A program made the position numbers and the translations under genes. From NCBI GenBank assembly GCA_009733775.1, contig WOGZ01000013.1:62001-126000 (forward strand): DNA of 64,000 nt. The letters are read 5' to 3'. How positions within the stretch are numbered: position 1 is the stretch's first letter; every line of letters begins with the position of its first letter. Shown in pieces: positions 21,300-34,236 of this stretch. The DNA comes from Alectoria sarmentosa (Eukaryota > Ascomycota > Lecanoromycetes > Lecanorales > Parmeliaceae). The notes under the pieces are model-generated. The model ran no database searches, was not told the origin of the DNA, and saw nothing but the letters and a program-made list of their open reading frames with translations.

Positions 21300-24200
21300 C
21301 TTGATTCAAGGATGGGCGATGGTATAAATTGTGTGACAACGTAGGGTTTCAGAAGGCGATGTTTGAGAAGGATATTAGAATGAGATTGAGAATTAGAATG
21401 AGGTTGAGAAGTGCAAAAAACAACAACATCGCAATATTCAAGATGATGTGTCAAGATGGGAAGCATGCTAGAGTCAAGCTTGACTAAGAGTACGCTGTTG
21501 ATTCCCTTCTATGTGAAGAAGCAAATCGTTTCAGATGTGTGCTAAGTTCTCTCAGCCTCTCCGGTCAATCACCCTCTGCGTCGTTACCAGATGATGATAT
21601 TTCTCAAGCTTATCACTACTCGCTTGAGTATGAGCTGGTACGATGAGATTCATAGCACTCAGCGTCGTTTGGAAAGCTATTGTTTGATTCCAGTCACTCT
21701 TGGAGCCAGCAGAAACCAATCCATTTTCGTTAACCTGTCGATGGGTAGGGTCCAAAGCTCAAAACAACCCGCGACCAGGAGTCTTGTATTTAATTAATTA
21801 AGGATAGAGGGTTCTTCGTGTTTCACAAAATTGAATCTAGCTAATAATGTATCGTCTTGGTGTCGAAACTTTTAGGGAAGATGAGAGAGGATCAGTTGGA
21901 TTTTCGCCTCCGCCGCCCATGGTAGTTTGGCCGAATGTGTCATGCACTTTCGCGAAAGCCGAAATCGACACAGTGAGAAAGTGAAAATAAGGAAATTCAG
22001 CTTCTGGCAGCTATAAAGTGAGATTTGCGGCAGCGTAGTAGAGCTGTATCACAAAAACATCTGGTGCCATAGACTGATGGCATACGATACTTGCTAACAT
22101 GGAAGACTGCATAACATTCGAAGGATGTCGGGAGAGACTCGTAACCCTTTAATTGGTGTTGACTGTGTGCTTTGTGATTTCACTGATGATGATGACGATG
22201 ATGATGTTGACGAGTTCTATAAATGAAACAGAGGAGGTTAATCGGTTTGTGACTTGGGAAAGAAGGGGGGTTCTGGCTGAACTCATCCTCTGTCGAGAGA
22301 ATTTCGTAGTCCTTTGTTTCTTGCTGGACATTTGGTTCATGGATTCCGTGAATGATGATGATGACTCCTTCCACAGGTGTGATAAAGCAGGTCATCGGTC
22401 CTTGACTTGTAAGAAAGGTCTGACTAAAAATCTTCTTTGTTAAAAGAGACTTACAACCTTTGAGCTGCTGCTGAACGTATAGCTCGTAAGGCTCGTTGGT
22501 GATAACGATGACTCGCTCAATGTGTGCGATAAGTGATATTATTGATTGTGGAGTGGAGGAATCGAGCGAGTTCAAGCGAAGGTCATGAGTGACGGGGAGG
22601 ATAGATGAGGGGCCGCTCGTTTCAGCGTCGACCTTAGGTGCTTCAGATGCTTTCAAAATAGGACTGTGGCATCAACTTCTGGGCAATCCGATCCACTCAA
22701 CGTGATCAAATCCCACAAGATTATCCTGGAGGTAATCAATTGGCTTTGCGAGTCATCCTTCACAATCAATTCCATGAATACGATTAGGACTTCGTATCCT
22801 AAGTACTCTACTTGGAGCAGCGGTGTCAACGTTGTTGGTCGTACAGCAAATCGTTCCACGTGAACATAAGATTTATGGTCTAGCTAAATCGAAGAAATTC
22901 CTCCTTTCGAAACCGAGTCTGCGGTAACATTGCCTTCCTATCCGCGCAAATCTTTCGGGTTTCATTCATGTCTGAGCCGAGGATTGTAATTCAACTCTGT
23001 GGGTGATTTCTGACCTTCAAAATAGACTCAAATGTCGATTGGCTGTCGACGTTCGCCCATCCCGGCAATTCCCAGTCCCTAATACCGATTCCATATTTCT
23101 CGACGCCAGGTAAGCAACAGTCAATCAAGAAATGCAGTCGAACTTTCAATCTAGTTGACGTAGATGAATGTTTTTTCTGCCCATCGTATTCATATGCCTG
23201 TAAGACAGATTGATCTGCATGAGATGGATCCAAGCATGAAATTCTAAGAGACCTCAAACCTTGACCACGGTCAAAGTTCGGACACAAACAGCTGATATTG
23301 GGAAATCAGGGTCAGTGTCTCGATATTATAAGTGGCAAAATATTGTGCTACTAGGGTTTTCGAACCGTAGGGTCGACAGGTTCATCTCATTATTTTTTGG
23401 CTGTCAACAGATCAAAGCTCGTGGGTGTGCTGCCTCCAAAGATGGCGGCAGCGGTGAGCATCCAGGAAGCATCGTCGAGAGAAGAATTAAGAAGGCATCT
23501 GCTGAATTGTCTTTGCCTCCCAGAAATTCTCTATTGATCACTTCGCGACTCTTCTGATCCTTGTCCTCTTTGTCTGGACTTGTGACCTCCTTCTTATTGG
23601 TTAGCAATTCGTGCAGCCAGCTCGATGGAAACGGTTTCTGATACTCCTCGCCGTGATCAGAAGGTGGGATCCTGCTCATCCATGATTCCCATTTCGGCTC
23701 TCTCCGCGAAGTTCTCAACAAAGTCCTTGAGATTCATGGTAGAAGAGCAATACTTCGGTGATGAGGATGTGTAAAGTCTTCCTACCATGAACGCGTCAAT
23801 AGATTCGTCACCTTCTGGTATAGCGAGATTGACTCTCGGTATTGCGTCCATTTTACAGATGTGAACAGTGAAGTAAAGCGTGCGGAAAAGAAGTCTATGT
23901 ACAGTTCTCAAAGTTCACCAAAAGTGTATTGCTGTCAAGAGAAACAATAAACATGGGTGACTGAACTGTACAGAAAGAAACCCTCATTCAAAACCAGACG
24001 TTTGCCCGGAACTCTCCTTCAGCTTGTCATCGTCATTGGAGTCTTCAGTGACGTGGGGAACATCACTGGAACCGCGAAGTATGGACAGAAAAGAAGAGAA
24101 CCCTGAGCAGAAGTGTCATTATGCTTGTCATAGATAGGACTACAGGAGTATCATACTGTCCCGAGTAGCTCGAAAAATTGACCGAAATCTCCTGTTCCTG

Positions 24201-26246
24201 CTGGGCTGCCTTCCATAATTGGTGGGATCTTCTACCGTCGACCGTTGGGGACAAGTTCTTTGTCATCTGAATCATCAAGGGTAGCAGTAGCTTCGTCTTG
24301 TTCATGCAAGGCAAACTCAGTATCGGAGTCGGACAGATTAAATCCCTCACAGAAGTGAACATTGCAGTAGTGGCGGAGTCGAGTGCGAGTTTAGGAATTT
24401 CCAAGTCCAGAAGTATGCTGGGGCTGCGAACGTATGAAAGACATCAGCCTCAATTATAAGGAAAGGAGATTTCTCAAAGGAGGTTTTCGAATTGCCCTCT
24501 AGAGACCAGGGAGAGTCTAGAAATCAACATCAATGACATCTTTGTCCAATCTCTGCCAGTAACCTTTGCCAATCGGACATGATCGTAGGGTTTGGGCTGA
24601 GTATCATGACTGACAAATCATGACAGAGTCTTTGTATTTTCCCCAACAATAATTCCAAGCTTCCATTACGATAAGCTTGGTAAGAGTTGGAAACGGAGAT
24701 TACATGCTTAGGATTCTATACATATGACAATGCTCTGAAGGAAAGATGATCATTGTTAAAATTTCTGAGGAATTGAATGCTTGTCGATGGGACTGTTCGA
24801 TGATTCAATGGTAGCGCCGTTGCTGGAACTGCGTGACCATCGAGAGATTGAGTGGGTACCGGGGCTGCATTGAGCTGTTTGTGTTAACCTTATCGACACT
24901 ACACTGTCAATCAATCTTGAGTCCTTACGGTAACTGTAATACAATCACATCGAAGTTGTAGAGCTCACTCCGCCCCCTTTGGGATGCAGAGTGAGTACGA
25001 TCTCCCATAGAAATTTCTCGGTAGCAAAGTCGAATGACCTTTTCACCCAATCTTTCGATTCTGAGTTTAGAGCTTTTTATATTTAGCAAGGCGTCTGATC
25101 ATCAAGTCTGTAGTGCGCTTTGCCGCGACCTTGGACGGAAGGTAGTATGGGAGCGGTGTTGGATACGCAAGAATCTTTGAGCTATTATGCTGGATTTGAG
25201 GAAACCGGCGTAGATGATAGTACGCTTAGACAGCTAATGCTAGAAAGTCGTTTCCGTTTCAAGATTGAGTTTTGGTCTCGATGCATCTATTCAAGAAACT
25301 CACGCTTTCTGTGAGATGAGTGAATCCCAAAGGCAAGACGCGGCTATGCCGACCGTCCTAAGAGAATTCTTTGAACCTAGCTTGCTCTTTGCTTCAGTGG
25401 TGAAAGTCATCTCCATCTCACGCATGGAGGGGCAAGAGATGGGAATTTTTACCTGATGTCAGCTTGCATTCATGTACAATGACAAGTAGAAGTGAAGTAA
25501 TTATCAGCGTGGGTATCGGATTGATGGGACTTGATGTAGCACATGCAGGGTTTGACGGATGTGGAAAGGAAAAGAAATGATGAGGAGGCTCGCCGACTTG
25601 TTCCTCCCAGATCCCGGTATTATCTTGCTCGACGGGCCTATAAATTAGCAATGAAAGAAACGACGTTTAAGAAGGTTAGAAATGGGAGTAACAAGTCAAA
25701 GTGGTCTTTATAGTAGAGACTAAACAAAAATCAGCGCGGCTGGCTCATAGAGAGTAGGGGGTGTCATAGAATGTAATAGAAATGCTTATGAATGGTAAAA
25801 GGTGTCACGATAGGGACCATTATTGAAAAATCTGTGTTTAGAGGTTGGTAGAAGATGGGAAAAAGTTGTGGTGGTGCAGACCTTGGCAGGCAAGGTGTCA
25901 GAAAGTGTGGTAACGAAAAGGTTACAAGCCCTCAAAATGGATCAAAGCGGCATCAACAAAGGACCTTAATTTCTTTCGATCAAGGCTAACATATGAGTCC
26001 GAGTCGAGGCCCAAAATTGAAGTGAGAACGAAAGAATTTATCGCCTCAGGCTGCCACTTTCTGACATCTTACCTGGGGAATGCGAAGAGGTTGAAGAGGT
26101 ACTCGATGCTTTCAAATAAAGGGCGAGTCCTCTGTGGCCAAAACCATTACTTCTGACCAGAAATATGAAATGCTGTGCAAGTTTGAGCGGATCACGCCAA
26201 GGTGAAACAGTAGCAGCTCTATCTGCATAACACAAAATCAAATTGA
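21300..26246. other. Gene-poor stretch with fragmentary minus-strand ORFs
   Basis: No gene can be modelled with confidence. Minus-strand ORFs cluster at 22180-22656 (with two diverged copies of a segment containing VQQ), 22991-23287, 23404-23721, 23657-23851 (starting MDAIPRVNLAIPEGDE) and about 24260-24370 (an acidic stretch, LSDSDTEFALHEQDEATATL). They could be exons of one lineage-specific, acidic, repeat-bearing gene or its remains; I could not join them in frame. Gat-rich tracts lie at 22186-22210 and 22355-22367. Confidence 0.35.
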
Positions 26247-26492
26247 TCACACTCCAACATCCCCACAATTATCCCACCCCGTACCTCGTAAATCGTGATT
26301 GAGCGTTGTGGTACGCGGGTATGTATTCGACCGCGCTCTCGGCCGAACAGCATCTGGCTGTGGCCGTGTGTTGTGACCAGTAGCAGCTTCTTCTCCTGGT
26401 AATGTTGGCTGGGCTTGAGGATTGGTCGATGATCTCATCCTGCTGTACTGTTCGCTGCTATGGCCGTAGGAACGTTGGCCATATCTGTTGAC
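26247..26492 (-). other. Open frame continuing past the homeodomain gene stop
   Basis: Directly after the TAG, the same frame stays open for about 82 codons, beginning VNRYGQRSYGHSSEQYSRM and rich in Q, P, R and S like the protein upstream. Near its end a GTACGG donor-like site is followed by a TTATGCAG acceptor-like site (about 26276 to 26220), which would lead to another short open stretch. It may be the original C-terminus cut off by a CAG-to-TAG type change, or chance. Confidence 0.35.
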
Positions 26493-28267
26493 CTAGGCAT
26501 CCTGGGAGAATGAATTCTGCGAGGACTGACTCCTGCGTCTTTGCTCGGTTGTATGATGAGGATGCAGTTTCTGTCCATATTGATATCCATGAGCACTCAA
26601 TTGACTCCTCTGCCAAATGTTGGTGTCCGTACTCTGGTAGTACGACGATGCACGATCAGGGCCGGAAGAGTAAAGGACCTGGGACTGGTCGTAGGGCAGA
26701 GTACTTGGCCAAGATAAAGGAGAGATGTAGTGTTGATTCGTCGCAATGCCACTCTCATGAGAGAATTCTTCAGTACTTTGAACTGTGCCGAGGAGCTGGT
26801 GGTTTCCGGTCTGGAATGGGGTTCTGGTGAATTGTAGGGGAGGCAAGCTCCCACAGCCACAGTTATTTTTGGAGATAGACGGATTCGATGGGGAAGTGGT
26901 TGCAACTGACTGGCAGCTCAGTCCCATCACGCTGTTCTGGACCGAAGCCTGATCTTGGTGCCGAAAGGGAGGGGAGCCTGCAGACAGACTATGAGAACGA
27001 CTAAATGGATTCGTAAATTGATGACTGATGACAAGGGGGCCTTGCGTGGCAGAGATAATTCTGCCTGAACGTTCAGATCCTTCGTTTATTGAAGAGGCTG
27101 GAGATGAGGCTGCGGATCCTATTGCGGAGAGAGCCGTCCAAGCGTTGTTGGTGAAGATCAAATCCATGGCGCTTGACCCCATGCTTAAGTGGCTCGTCCC
27201 AAGTCGCAGACTAGGTCTTTGACTTATACCACCGCGGAACATTAAAGGCTCGGCTAAAGTAGACTCGTACAAAGGTTGACCTTCCCTAAGGGGAGGCTGT
27301 AGTGTTTGGGTGAAGTCAAAGTCCTCATGAAGAGCTCTCGACCTTCTCGCGCGCTCTTGATCATCAATTGTCAGTCGCTTGAGCTTTGCCCGCCTGAGAA
27401 CATAGATCAGCATTGCCAAAAGGCCGTGAGCAGTAAAGCAGAATAAGACAACACATATACCTGTTCTGAAACCATACTTGTACTTGGCGAGGACTCAACC
27501 CGGGAATGTCACGCGATAGTCTCTCCCGCTGAGCTGCGTCAGGATGAGCTTGACGGGAGAACTCGCTCATGAGATATCGTGTTTGAGCATGGGTTAATCT
27601 AGAGACATCATTAATGATCTTTCCGATAATGTGATGATGTTTATGCTGACCTAAAACGCTTCATCTGGCGTTTCTCCGCCAACTGCTCGGAGCTCGGTTT
27701 GACAGCCTCCGCCTCATTAACAACGCCATCGTCTTCTTCTGAGCTTGTGAAAAGCTCATCACCCTTAGACTGATACCCTGTTTCCGTCAAGTTCCGCTGC
27801 AGTGCGTGGTGAGAGGCTGTGCTAGACGCTCGCGTTGGCCTTTGCTTTAGGGCATCTGCCATTCGCGGATGATCTAATGCTTGATCGAGCGAGAGACTTT
27901 TGGGAGCCCTCATATTCGAACTCACAGAGTTGAAGTCGGCGAATGTGTTAATATCATGAAGGCCTGATGAGTGGAGTGGAGTCCGCCCATCGCGTGAGGT
28001 GTTCTCTTGGGACTGCGCATTAGATTTTTTCTCGTCGCAGGCTTGTCCTACACTCTCTGCTGATCCGAAGGCTGCACTGCCAGGAGGTGCGAGCAAGACG
28101 TGGCCTGTTGCCAGTCTAATGGTGTACTGGCCATGTTCTCTCGGTGCTGGAGGATATGGGTGCATCGACGGTGAATCCGGGGGCGATGGAAGAACATTTG
28201 CACGTTCGCGGCCGAACAAACTAGCTTGAAGGTCCATTTTCGCTTGATTTTGGGCCATGGTCTGCAT
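26493..28267 (-). CDS. Homeodomain transcription factor
   Basis: Three exons: 28267-27651, 27598-27461 and 27393-26493, giving 551 residues to the first in-frame stop; introns are 52 and 67 nt. The homeodomain spans the exon junctions at about residues 195-260: LTHAQTRYLMSEFSRQAHPD, then SPRQVQVWFQNR and RAKLKRL. The recognition helix VQVWFQNRRAK is intact, so sequence-specific DNA binding in the nucleus is expected. The rest is Ser/Gln/Pro-rich and likely disordered. Fungal homeodomain factors often regulate development or conidiation; the target is unknown. Start could also be the ATG at 28258. The TAG at 26495-26493 is followed in the same frame by about 82 open codons down to 26247, so the true C-terminus may be longer or the gene may carry a nonsense mutation. 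Confidence 0.85.
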
Positions 28268-31200
28268 GTGATTACAATGACTATCACGATTTTCCCAGTG
28301 CAGGAATATGAGGCGCCAGCAATCGCAGAATCACGGATTCACACCAACGGTGAGATTGTAGACAGCCGATCGATGCGAGGGTGGAAATGGCTGGCGGCGT
28401 AATACTGGCTTGAACGCGAGGCGAACTCCGGATTAAGTCAATATTTTGAAATATTCCCAATGTTCGGACCTTGCTACTAGGAGACTAACTGTCCTAAAAG
28501 CCCAAGAGATGTCGCCAATGAGAAGCTGAACCCTTTGATATTAGTGGGCGGAAGAATGGAACCGCCGGAAAAGCGCTGCAGCGACTTCAACTTGAAGAGA
28601 CAGGGACTGCCCAATTGCAATGGAGGACAGTACGGAATATCACATGGACGGGCTCGACAATGCAAAAAGATGATAGGCTCCTCCCTCTCTGATGGAAGAA
28701 TAATAGTGAGCGCCAGGCTGGCTGAGTCTCAGATCCTGGACACTAGCAGCGAGCCGTTTTCTGATGCGCTCCGTCCTGTTGTACGAGCTGGAATAGAGGT
28801 CATCCAGAGAAAGTTGGGCTGATAGTGGATGGTAGGGCAAGTTCGGAGCAGAAGGCGGGTGGCTGCTGTTCCATTTGAAATACTGTACTTTCATCTGACT
28901 CGTGTTTAGTCGAGACTAGTAGAGAAACATTCTCAAGTCCTGCAGTCGATGCAGGAGTCCCTGCAAGTTGACGTTGATTCGGTGGGGCGATTTTCGTCGT
29001 CAACAAAAGGTTGATATCTGGCGACAGAGCGTTGAGTGCTATGCAAGCTTCCTTGAATCAGGTTTACACCCTGTGAGAGCCTTGACGTTGGACAATAATC
29101 ACAGGGTTGAAAGATGCATGGAACCTAGAATTGGTACAGTGCTTTGGGTCTGTCTATTCTCCCCTTGGAGAAGAGCCCAAGTTTCCAAATTTTGCTGTAG
29201 CCGCCCGAGTGGCGCGGGGGGTCCAGTCTCTCTACCAACCTTGAGAATATTGAATGCACGCCCCAAGTTCTGCTGCCGCTAGGCCGACCGTGTTATCCTA
29301 TTCGCTGTTCGACATTGTGTGGCCGGCCAAGGGGCACCACAGCAAGATCAAGAGTATTCACTAGCAAGCTCTTGCTTCCCATGAACCATGCTTACTTTTA
29401 TGAAGTTGGCGATGTATTGAAGCTGTGAAATAAAGTCCCTAAGACGTTCAAGACGTCTACGAAAGAGAATAAGATAATTTTATAACGTATGTTGCAAGTA
29501 ATTAATAACAACAACCCTGTGATCAGCGGTAAATTACTTGCAGGGTAGAAGAAACTACTTACCAAGATGGTCAATCTTGTCTAAGATCAATGGATAGCTC
29601 AGGAGCCTCTATTCATCGTCGTCAGCATTTCATGAGTAATGGAATTGAAGGCGGCGGGTTCTCACACATTATCGGCCAAACGCCGTACGAGATCCAGTAA
29701 GTTTCGGTTCCAGGCTACTTGAGGCACTCAGCAGCAAAGAATACAGCGGCATCATCTCAAGCGGCGTCTTTCTCGTGCACCAAAAATCGCAAAATCGAGT
29801 TTCGATCATGGCGAAGCTTGTAGGTACTGTAGTAAGCTTTCTCGGCACCTTTGGTCTCCGGACGACGAGGTCGCATCCAATCAATAAGATCAGGATCCGA
29901 TCTTAAGCTCCGCGAAATATAGTGCATTGTCAATTTTGGGGACTCCTCCGGCATGCACTAGGAGGCAAACGGGCACTTGCATCTTTATCCTTGCAGTGGA
30001 GGCTTATTGCAATAGAATCCTGGACTCAGATTTCGTAGTTGCTGGCCAGAAAAACATTCTGATGAGTGTCATCCTTTGTCGACGGGCTGTCAGGTTGTGT
30101 TAGGTGAGCAATTAGTGTAAGCGTCGGATGATAAGGGTCCATGGTCAATGGAATGAAAATATAAAATCTTGTCGCATAAATCATGTGGCTTCAACTCACC
30201 CATTTTTCAAAGACGAATGAATGACCATCCAGCTTGTGGATTCGCGTCAAAGCATGGTTTCGATGGATTATAGAATCTTGAATATTATTGAGAAGAGGTA
30301 TACCCACTAGATGTTCATAACAGGGATACAGGCAAGTTGCATGCTCGAAGTTGACATAAATACTAGCATGGAGATGTCGCAAGGCGTATTTGGAGGTAAA
30401 TGTAGTCTGTGATTGGATCTTGAGGCTCCAGTGGCTCTGACCGCTTGACGTGTTGAATTCGTTGTTGCCTGGTAGCTTGATGATCCTGTGCACATACAAC
30501 ATGAATGCTGCTTTTCCCGTAATTGAAAACCTCCAGCAAAAGAGGGTCGCCGAGATTACAGTGCGAGCAATAGGGACCATATGGGAGGCAACCTGGCATG
30601 TTAGAAGAATTGAATTAGATGAAATACATCGTATACAGATTAATTCATGCAAGTCTCTGAATCCAGACAAGCTTCCATCATCCTCATTCGTGAGAATGGC
30701 AATGGTCCGGGTTTGAATTGTTTGCATTTTTCCGTACCGCTATGCAGGTCATTTTTAAACGACTATGGGGGTCTGTTGGACTGTTTCGGGGCCGCTTTTG
30801 CTGTCTGCTTTCAGGCTTCTCACACCCCTGCTGCCTCAGGTCACGGCATAATGCAGTCTTTTTTTAGGCTGTAAAGTCTTACGGCCGTAGTGGTGGGGTA
30901 GCCAAGCACTGTCCACCAACCTGAGGTCGGCATCCTTGAAATGTAGCCTCAGGTACGTAACAATGTGTAAGAAGGATTGATTGTAGTCCCCAAGCTCCCC
31001 TGGAGCAGGTCTTATGTACCATACCGAATAAGGTGGCTGGGAGAAGGCTGGGAACATCAAATCTTGACGTCAAACAGAACACTTACGACGCATGAGCTGC
31101 AGCGGACCGAACTCGATGACTGTCGTTGGGATAAGGGAAGTAGGGACGTAGGTTGGTTCCCCCCGCTAAACCAAAAGAGGCGCGCTGTCTCACAGGTGGC

Positions 31201-31677
31201 AGCAGCGAGGAGCCACGAGAAATATGAGGCAATCATGACCGACGGGGTGCCATTTGATATTGGAATGGATGACCGCAGCATGACTCAGGCTGGAGCTCAA
31301 GAACACGGTGAGCTTGAGACAGCATCTCGATGACCCGTGAAACTACAGTCTTACGCCAGAGATGCTGGGGTATATGTGGGTCGCAGAGCCAACGATAGTC
31401 AAGAGCGGGGAAGTGCGAATTTGGGGTAGCGCAGGGAACCATTCCACGATGCGACAGAGGAGGACCTTGGCGCAGGTAAGGAACATGTGAAGCAACGAAC
31501 AGGTTTCGCACAGAATGGGAATACATGAACGACAGCTTCTCATTGCTTAAAGAGTAGGTTCGTATATCTGTCGCAGGTCACTGTGCCGTCAGAGCGCTGA
31601 ACGCTACGAAGAAATGAGGGCGTACGTGTCAGTTCCTATCGAACCACTTGATGTCTGGGTATCTATTTGAAATTCCT
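28268..31677. other. Long intergenic stretch, no supported gene
   Basis: It holds the upstream region of the homeodomain gene, a large promoter being common for such regulators. The longest ORF (minus 30191-30727, 178 codons) has no motif, and its codon use does not look like the neighbours. A 65-codon minus ORF at 29757-29954 is also unassigned. The A+T-rich patch near 29400-29570 may be a matrix or origin-like sequence, but nothing specific is visible. Confidence 0.4.
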
Positions 31678-33900
31678 CTATTTGGCAGTCGTCTCCGGCG
31701 GCACCTCTGCTTCATTCTCGTCCACCATCTTCTGCTCTGCGCCATTCGAAATTGATTCCTTGGCAGGTTGATCCGAAGTCTGCTCTGTCCCTTCGAATTC
31801 CGTCTTCTCCTTGCTCTCTTCCTCTTCTGGCTGGAAAAGAGCTTGAAGATTATTGCCGTCATCTATTTTATCAAAAAGGTTGAGTTTGCTCTTCGATGCG
31901 ATGCGGAGCGTCCTCCACAGCTTGCTTGCCCTCGCATCTGTTGCCTGCTGCTTCTCTTCACCTGTTTTGGCCATATCCATGTCGAAGTCATCTTCGGCGA
32001 TTGGCCCTCTGAACGAGTCTGCAGTAGGTATTGTGTACCTGCGAACAATTGAGCAAAATCATGAGGGGATGCCAGCCATGGTCTTACCTTTCCGGGTCCT
32101 TCAGCTTCTCCATCCCCCCAGTGTCGCCTCCATCAGAAAGGAACCTGAGGTCTAGTGATCCCATGGGAGTTGCTCTGAGTCTCTTATTGGCACATGCTTT
32201 CTGCGTACCTTTCTCTGCCTCAGAATAGTCTCCGGCAGAAACGGGGTCACGCTGTATGGGCGGGCAACCCTCCGCTTTCCAATGCACCCAATTCTTGTCT
32301 CTTGATAAAACAGTATCCACCATGCGATAGTAAAATTTGCCTTCTGGGCCTTGTTGTAAATAAATGGCTATCTCGCTTCTCATGCTCGTCGCCCATTTTG
32401 CCTGAATTCGTCGATCAGCATGTAGCCCTTTAGAAGCTTGAAGATCTACATACGTTATCTTCGCTCAAGGTGTACGTATAGAGAACTGATTTGTTCGACG
32501 TGTGTTCGAGTTTCCTCTTGGCTTTTGCGGTAAGCGAAAGGAGGAAGTCGATTAGAATCAAAGCTTGAACAAGGACATGACGTCGGAAAGCAAGATCACT
32601 GATCTGTGTAGAATTAGCGAACGCGGAACATGATACGATAAAACGTGTAATCGTACCTCTAGGTCGAACAGGTCTCGACTTGTCAAGTATTTTGGATTGA
32701 AGCTACTTGACAGCTCATCTTCCAAACCGTTGCGTTTCCTCTTCACTCCCCGCTTGCCATCATCAAGGAGCTTTGATGTGCCTCTTGCATGGAGATCTTG
32801 CTGCACTTCTTTGAATTTGACCAGCGTCGATGATAAACCCTTTTGAAAAATCTGAAGGTTGGTATCATCGAACAGTCTTGTAGGAGTTGAGAAGTCTTCC
32901 TGTAAGGACCAGAATATAGGATACAGGGTGTCCATATCGGCCGGCTTTTCTTGTGCTTTCTCGTCCTGTCCGTCGAATTTGACGGCTTTCGGTGTATTTT
33001 CGGAATTCTCTGCAGCGATCTTGCTCGGCTCGGCTGCAGCTGCAGCTTCGGTCTTGGCTGCGTATTGTTCCGTTTCTGCCATTTCTTCCTTCTGATCAAC
33101 CTCCATACCGTCCCCGGCCTTCAAGTCTGCGCCTGGGAGTAAGTCCTCAAAGACGGTAATATTCTCGACGTGGTATTCTCCCCTCAGATTGACTGAGCTC
33201 CTATCTCCCAGCGGGAAGCTTTGAAAGAGGAATATAAATACTCGTCCGCAGAATACCGTATCCTCTGCTCGTGACAGTCGGCGCAAAAGCTCGTTGCACG
33301 CGCGTAGTATGATGAGACTCTTTGCCTTGAAATGCTTCGCCGTGATACGCTCTCGTCGAGAGTCGAGATAGTCGAACACTATCCTGCACCCGTCTATGGT
33401 CTGAGTGTCAAGCAGCTCTTCGACGAGCCAGAAGAGCAAGCTGGGTTCACAGATCTCTACCGACTATTAGCCCTTGGGTTCTGAAACAATCGTCTCCATC
33501 AGACTAACCTTGGTCAGAGAGTATCGAGATAATGTCAAGAAGGTTCCACACCTCACCGAACGGGGATTCCTCGATCGATGTTGATGCCTTGAGTTGTTAG
33601 CTATTGACTTAGGTTGCGAATTCTTGACAACCTCACCAGTAGAGCGTAGAAAATGTTCCGACATGCAGTCTCAATGGCTGCATAATCCTTGTTGGATGCT
33701 ACATTTTGTTTGCCAATCTCTTCGACACCACCTTCGAAATCCTGAGTTGTCAATGCTGGCTCAACACCTCCGTCAGGCTTGACTTCCTGCGCTTTGGCAA
33801 GGAGTCCTTTCATCGCAATGGTAGAGCTGTCAACGGAGCTGACTCCGGCACTAGACATGACTGGCAGCTCACGCGACTGCGCGGCTGGGGTCTCTGTCAT
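31678..33900 (-). CDS. THO1/HPR1-like: THO complex subunit 1 (THOC1/Hpr1 family)
   Basis: Six exons: 33900-33637, 33587-33509, 33456-32657, 32603-32454, 32401-32088 and 32038-31678, giving 655 residues with introns of 49-53 nt. Family marks in order: EICEPSLLFWLVEELLDTQT (from about residue 115), ELLRRLSRAEDTVFCGRVFI and FLFQSFPLGDRSSVNL (about 170-200), ISDLAFRRHVLVQALILIDF (from about 382) and, near the C-terminus, KLWRTLRIASKSKLNLFDKI. The middle (about 220-300) is acidic and Ala/Glu-rich. THOC1 is a core subunit of the nuclear THO complex, which couples transcription elongation to mRNA export and prevents R-loops. The gene is head to head with the Aquarius gene, with 336 bp between the start codons. 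Confidence 0.93.
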
Positions 33901-34236
33901 AAAAAGTTCATTATTGTGCAAAAAGTGAAGAACTAAAAGAGTAAACCAGTATGGCAGTGAGGTAGTTGTTCCTGAACGAGGCTCTGCGGGAGTACATTTA
34001 ACCGCTAGCGGTGATATATTTTCAGCCCTATGGTAAAAGTTCAAGATTCTCTGAATGTCCCACGCGACAAAAGTGAAGTCTTTCAGTGGTAATAAAAGCG
34101 TGAGGACTAAGGATCTCAGGACCATTGCCGGCGCGATGTTTCGAAACGCCCCCAGACTGTATCAAAAATCAGAACGCTCCAGTCAGTCACGATTCGCTGT
34201 GTGCCTATAGCCTATCCGAGAAGTTGGGCCGGCAGT
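33901..34236. promoter_or_regulatory. Divergent promoter shared by THOC1 and Aquarius genes
   Basis: The 336 bp between the two start codons must carry both promoters and both 5' UTRs. I see no clear TATA box. An open reading frame extends from the THOC1 side into it but starts with no family sequence, so it is taken as 5' UTR. Confidence 0.6.

Noticed and set aside
30191..30727. 178-codon minus-strand ORF in the 28-31 kb intergenic region
   Set aside because: Composition (many C, H, I, Y) and absence of any recognisable motif or conserved intron context make it a poor gene candidate; overlapping ORFs exist on the other strand.
33901..34125. Upstream extension of the THOC1 reading frame to an ATG at 34125
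   Set aside because: The added 75 residues look like translated UTR, and the start at 33900 already gives a family-size protein.
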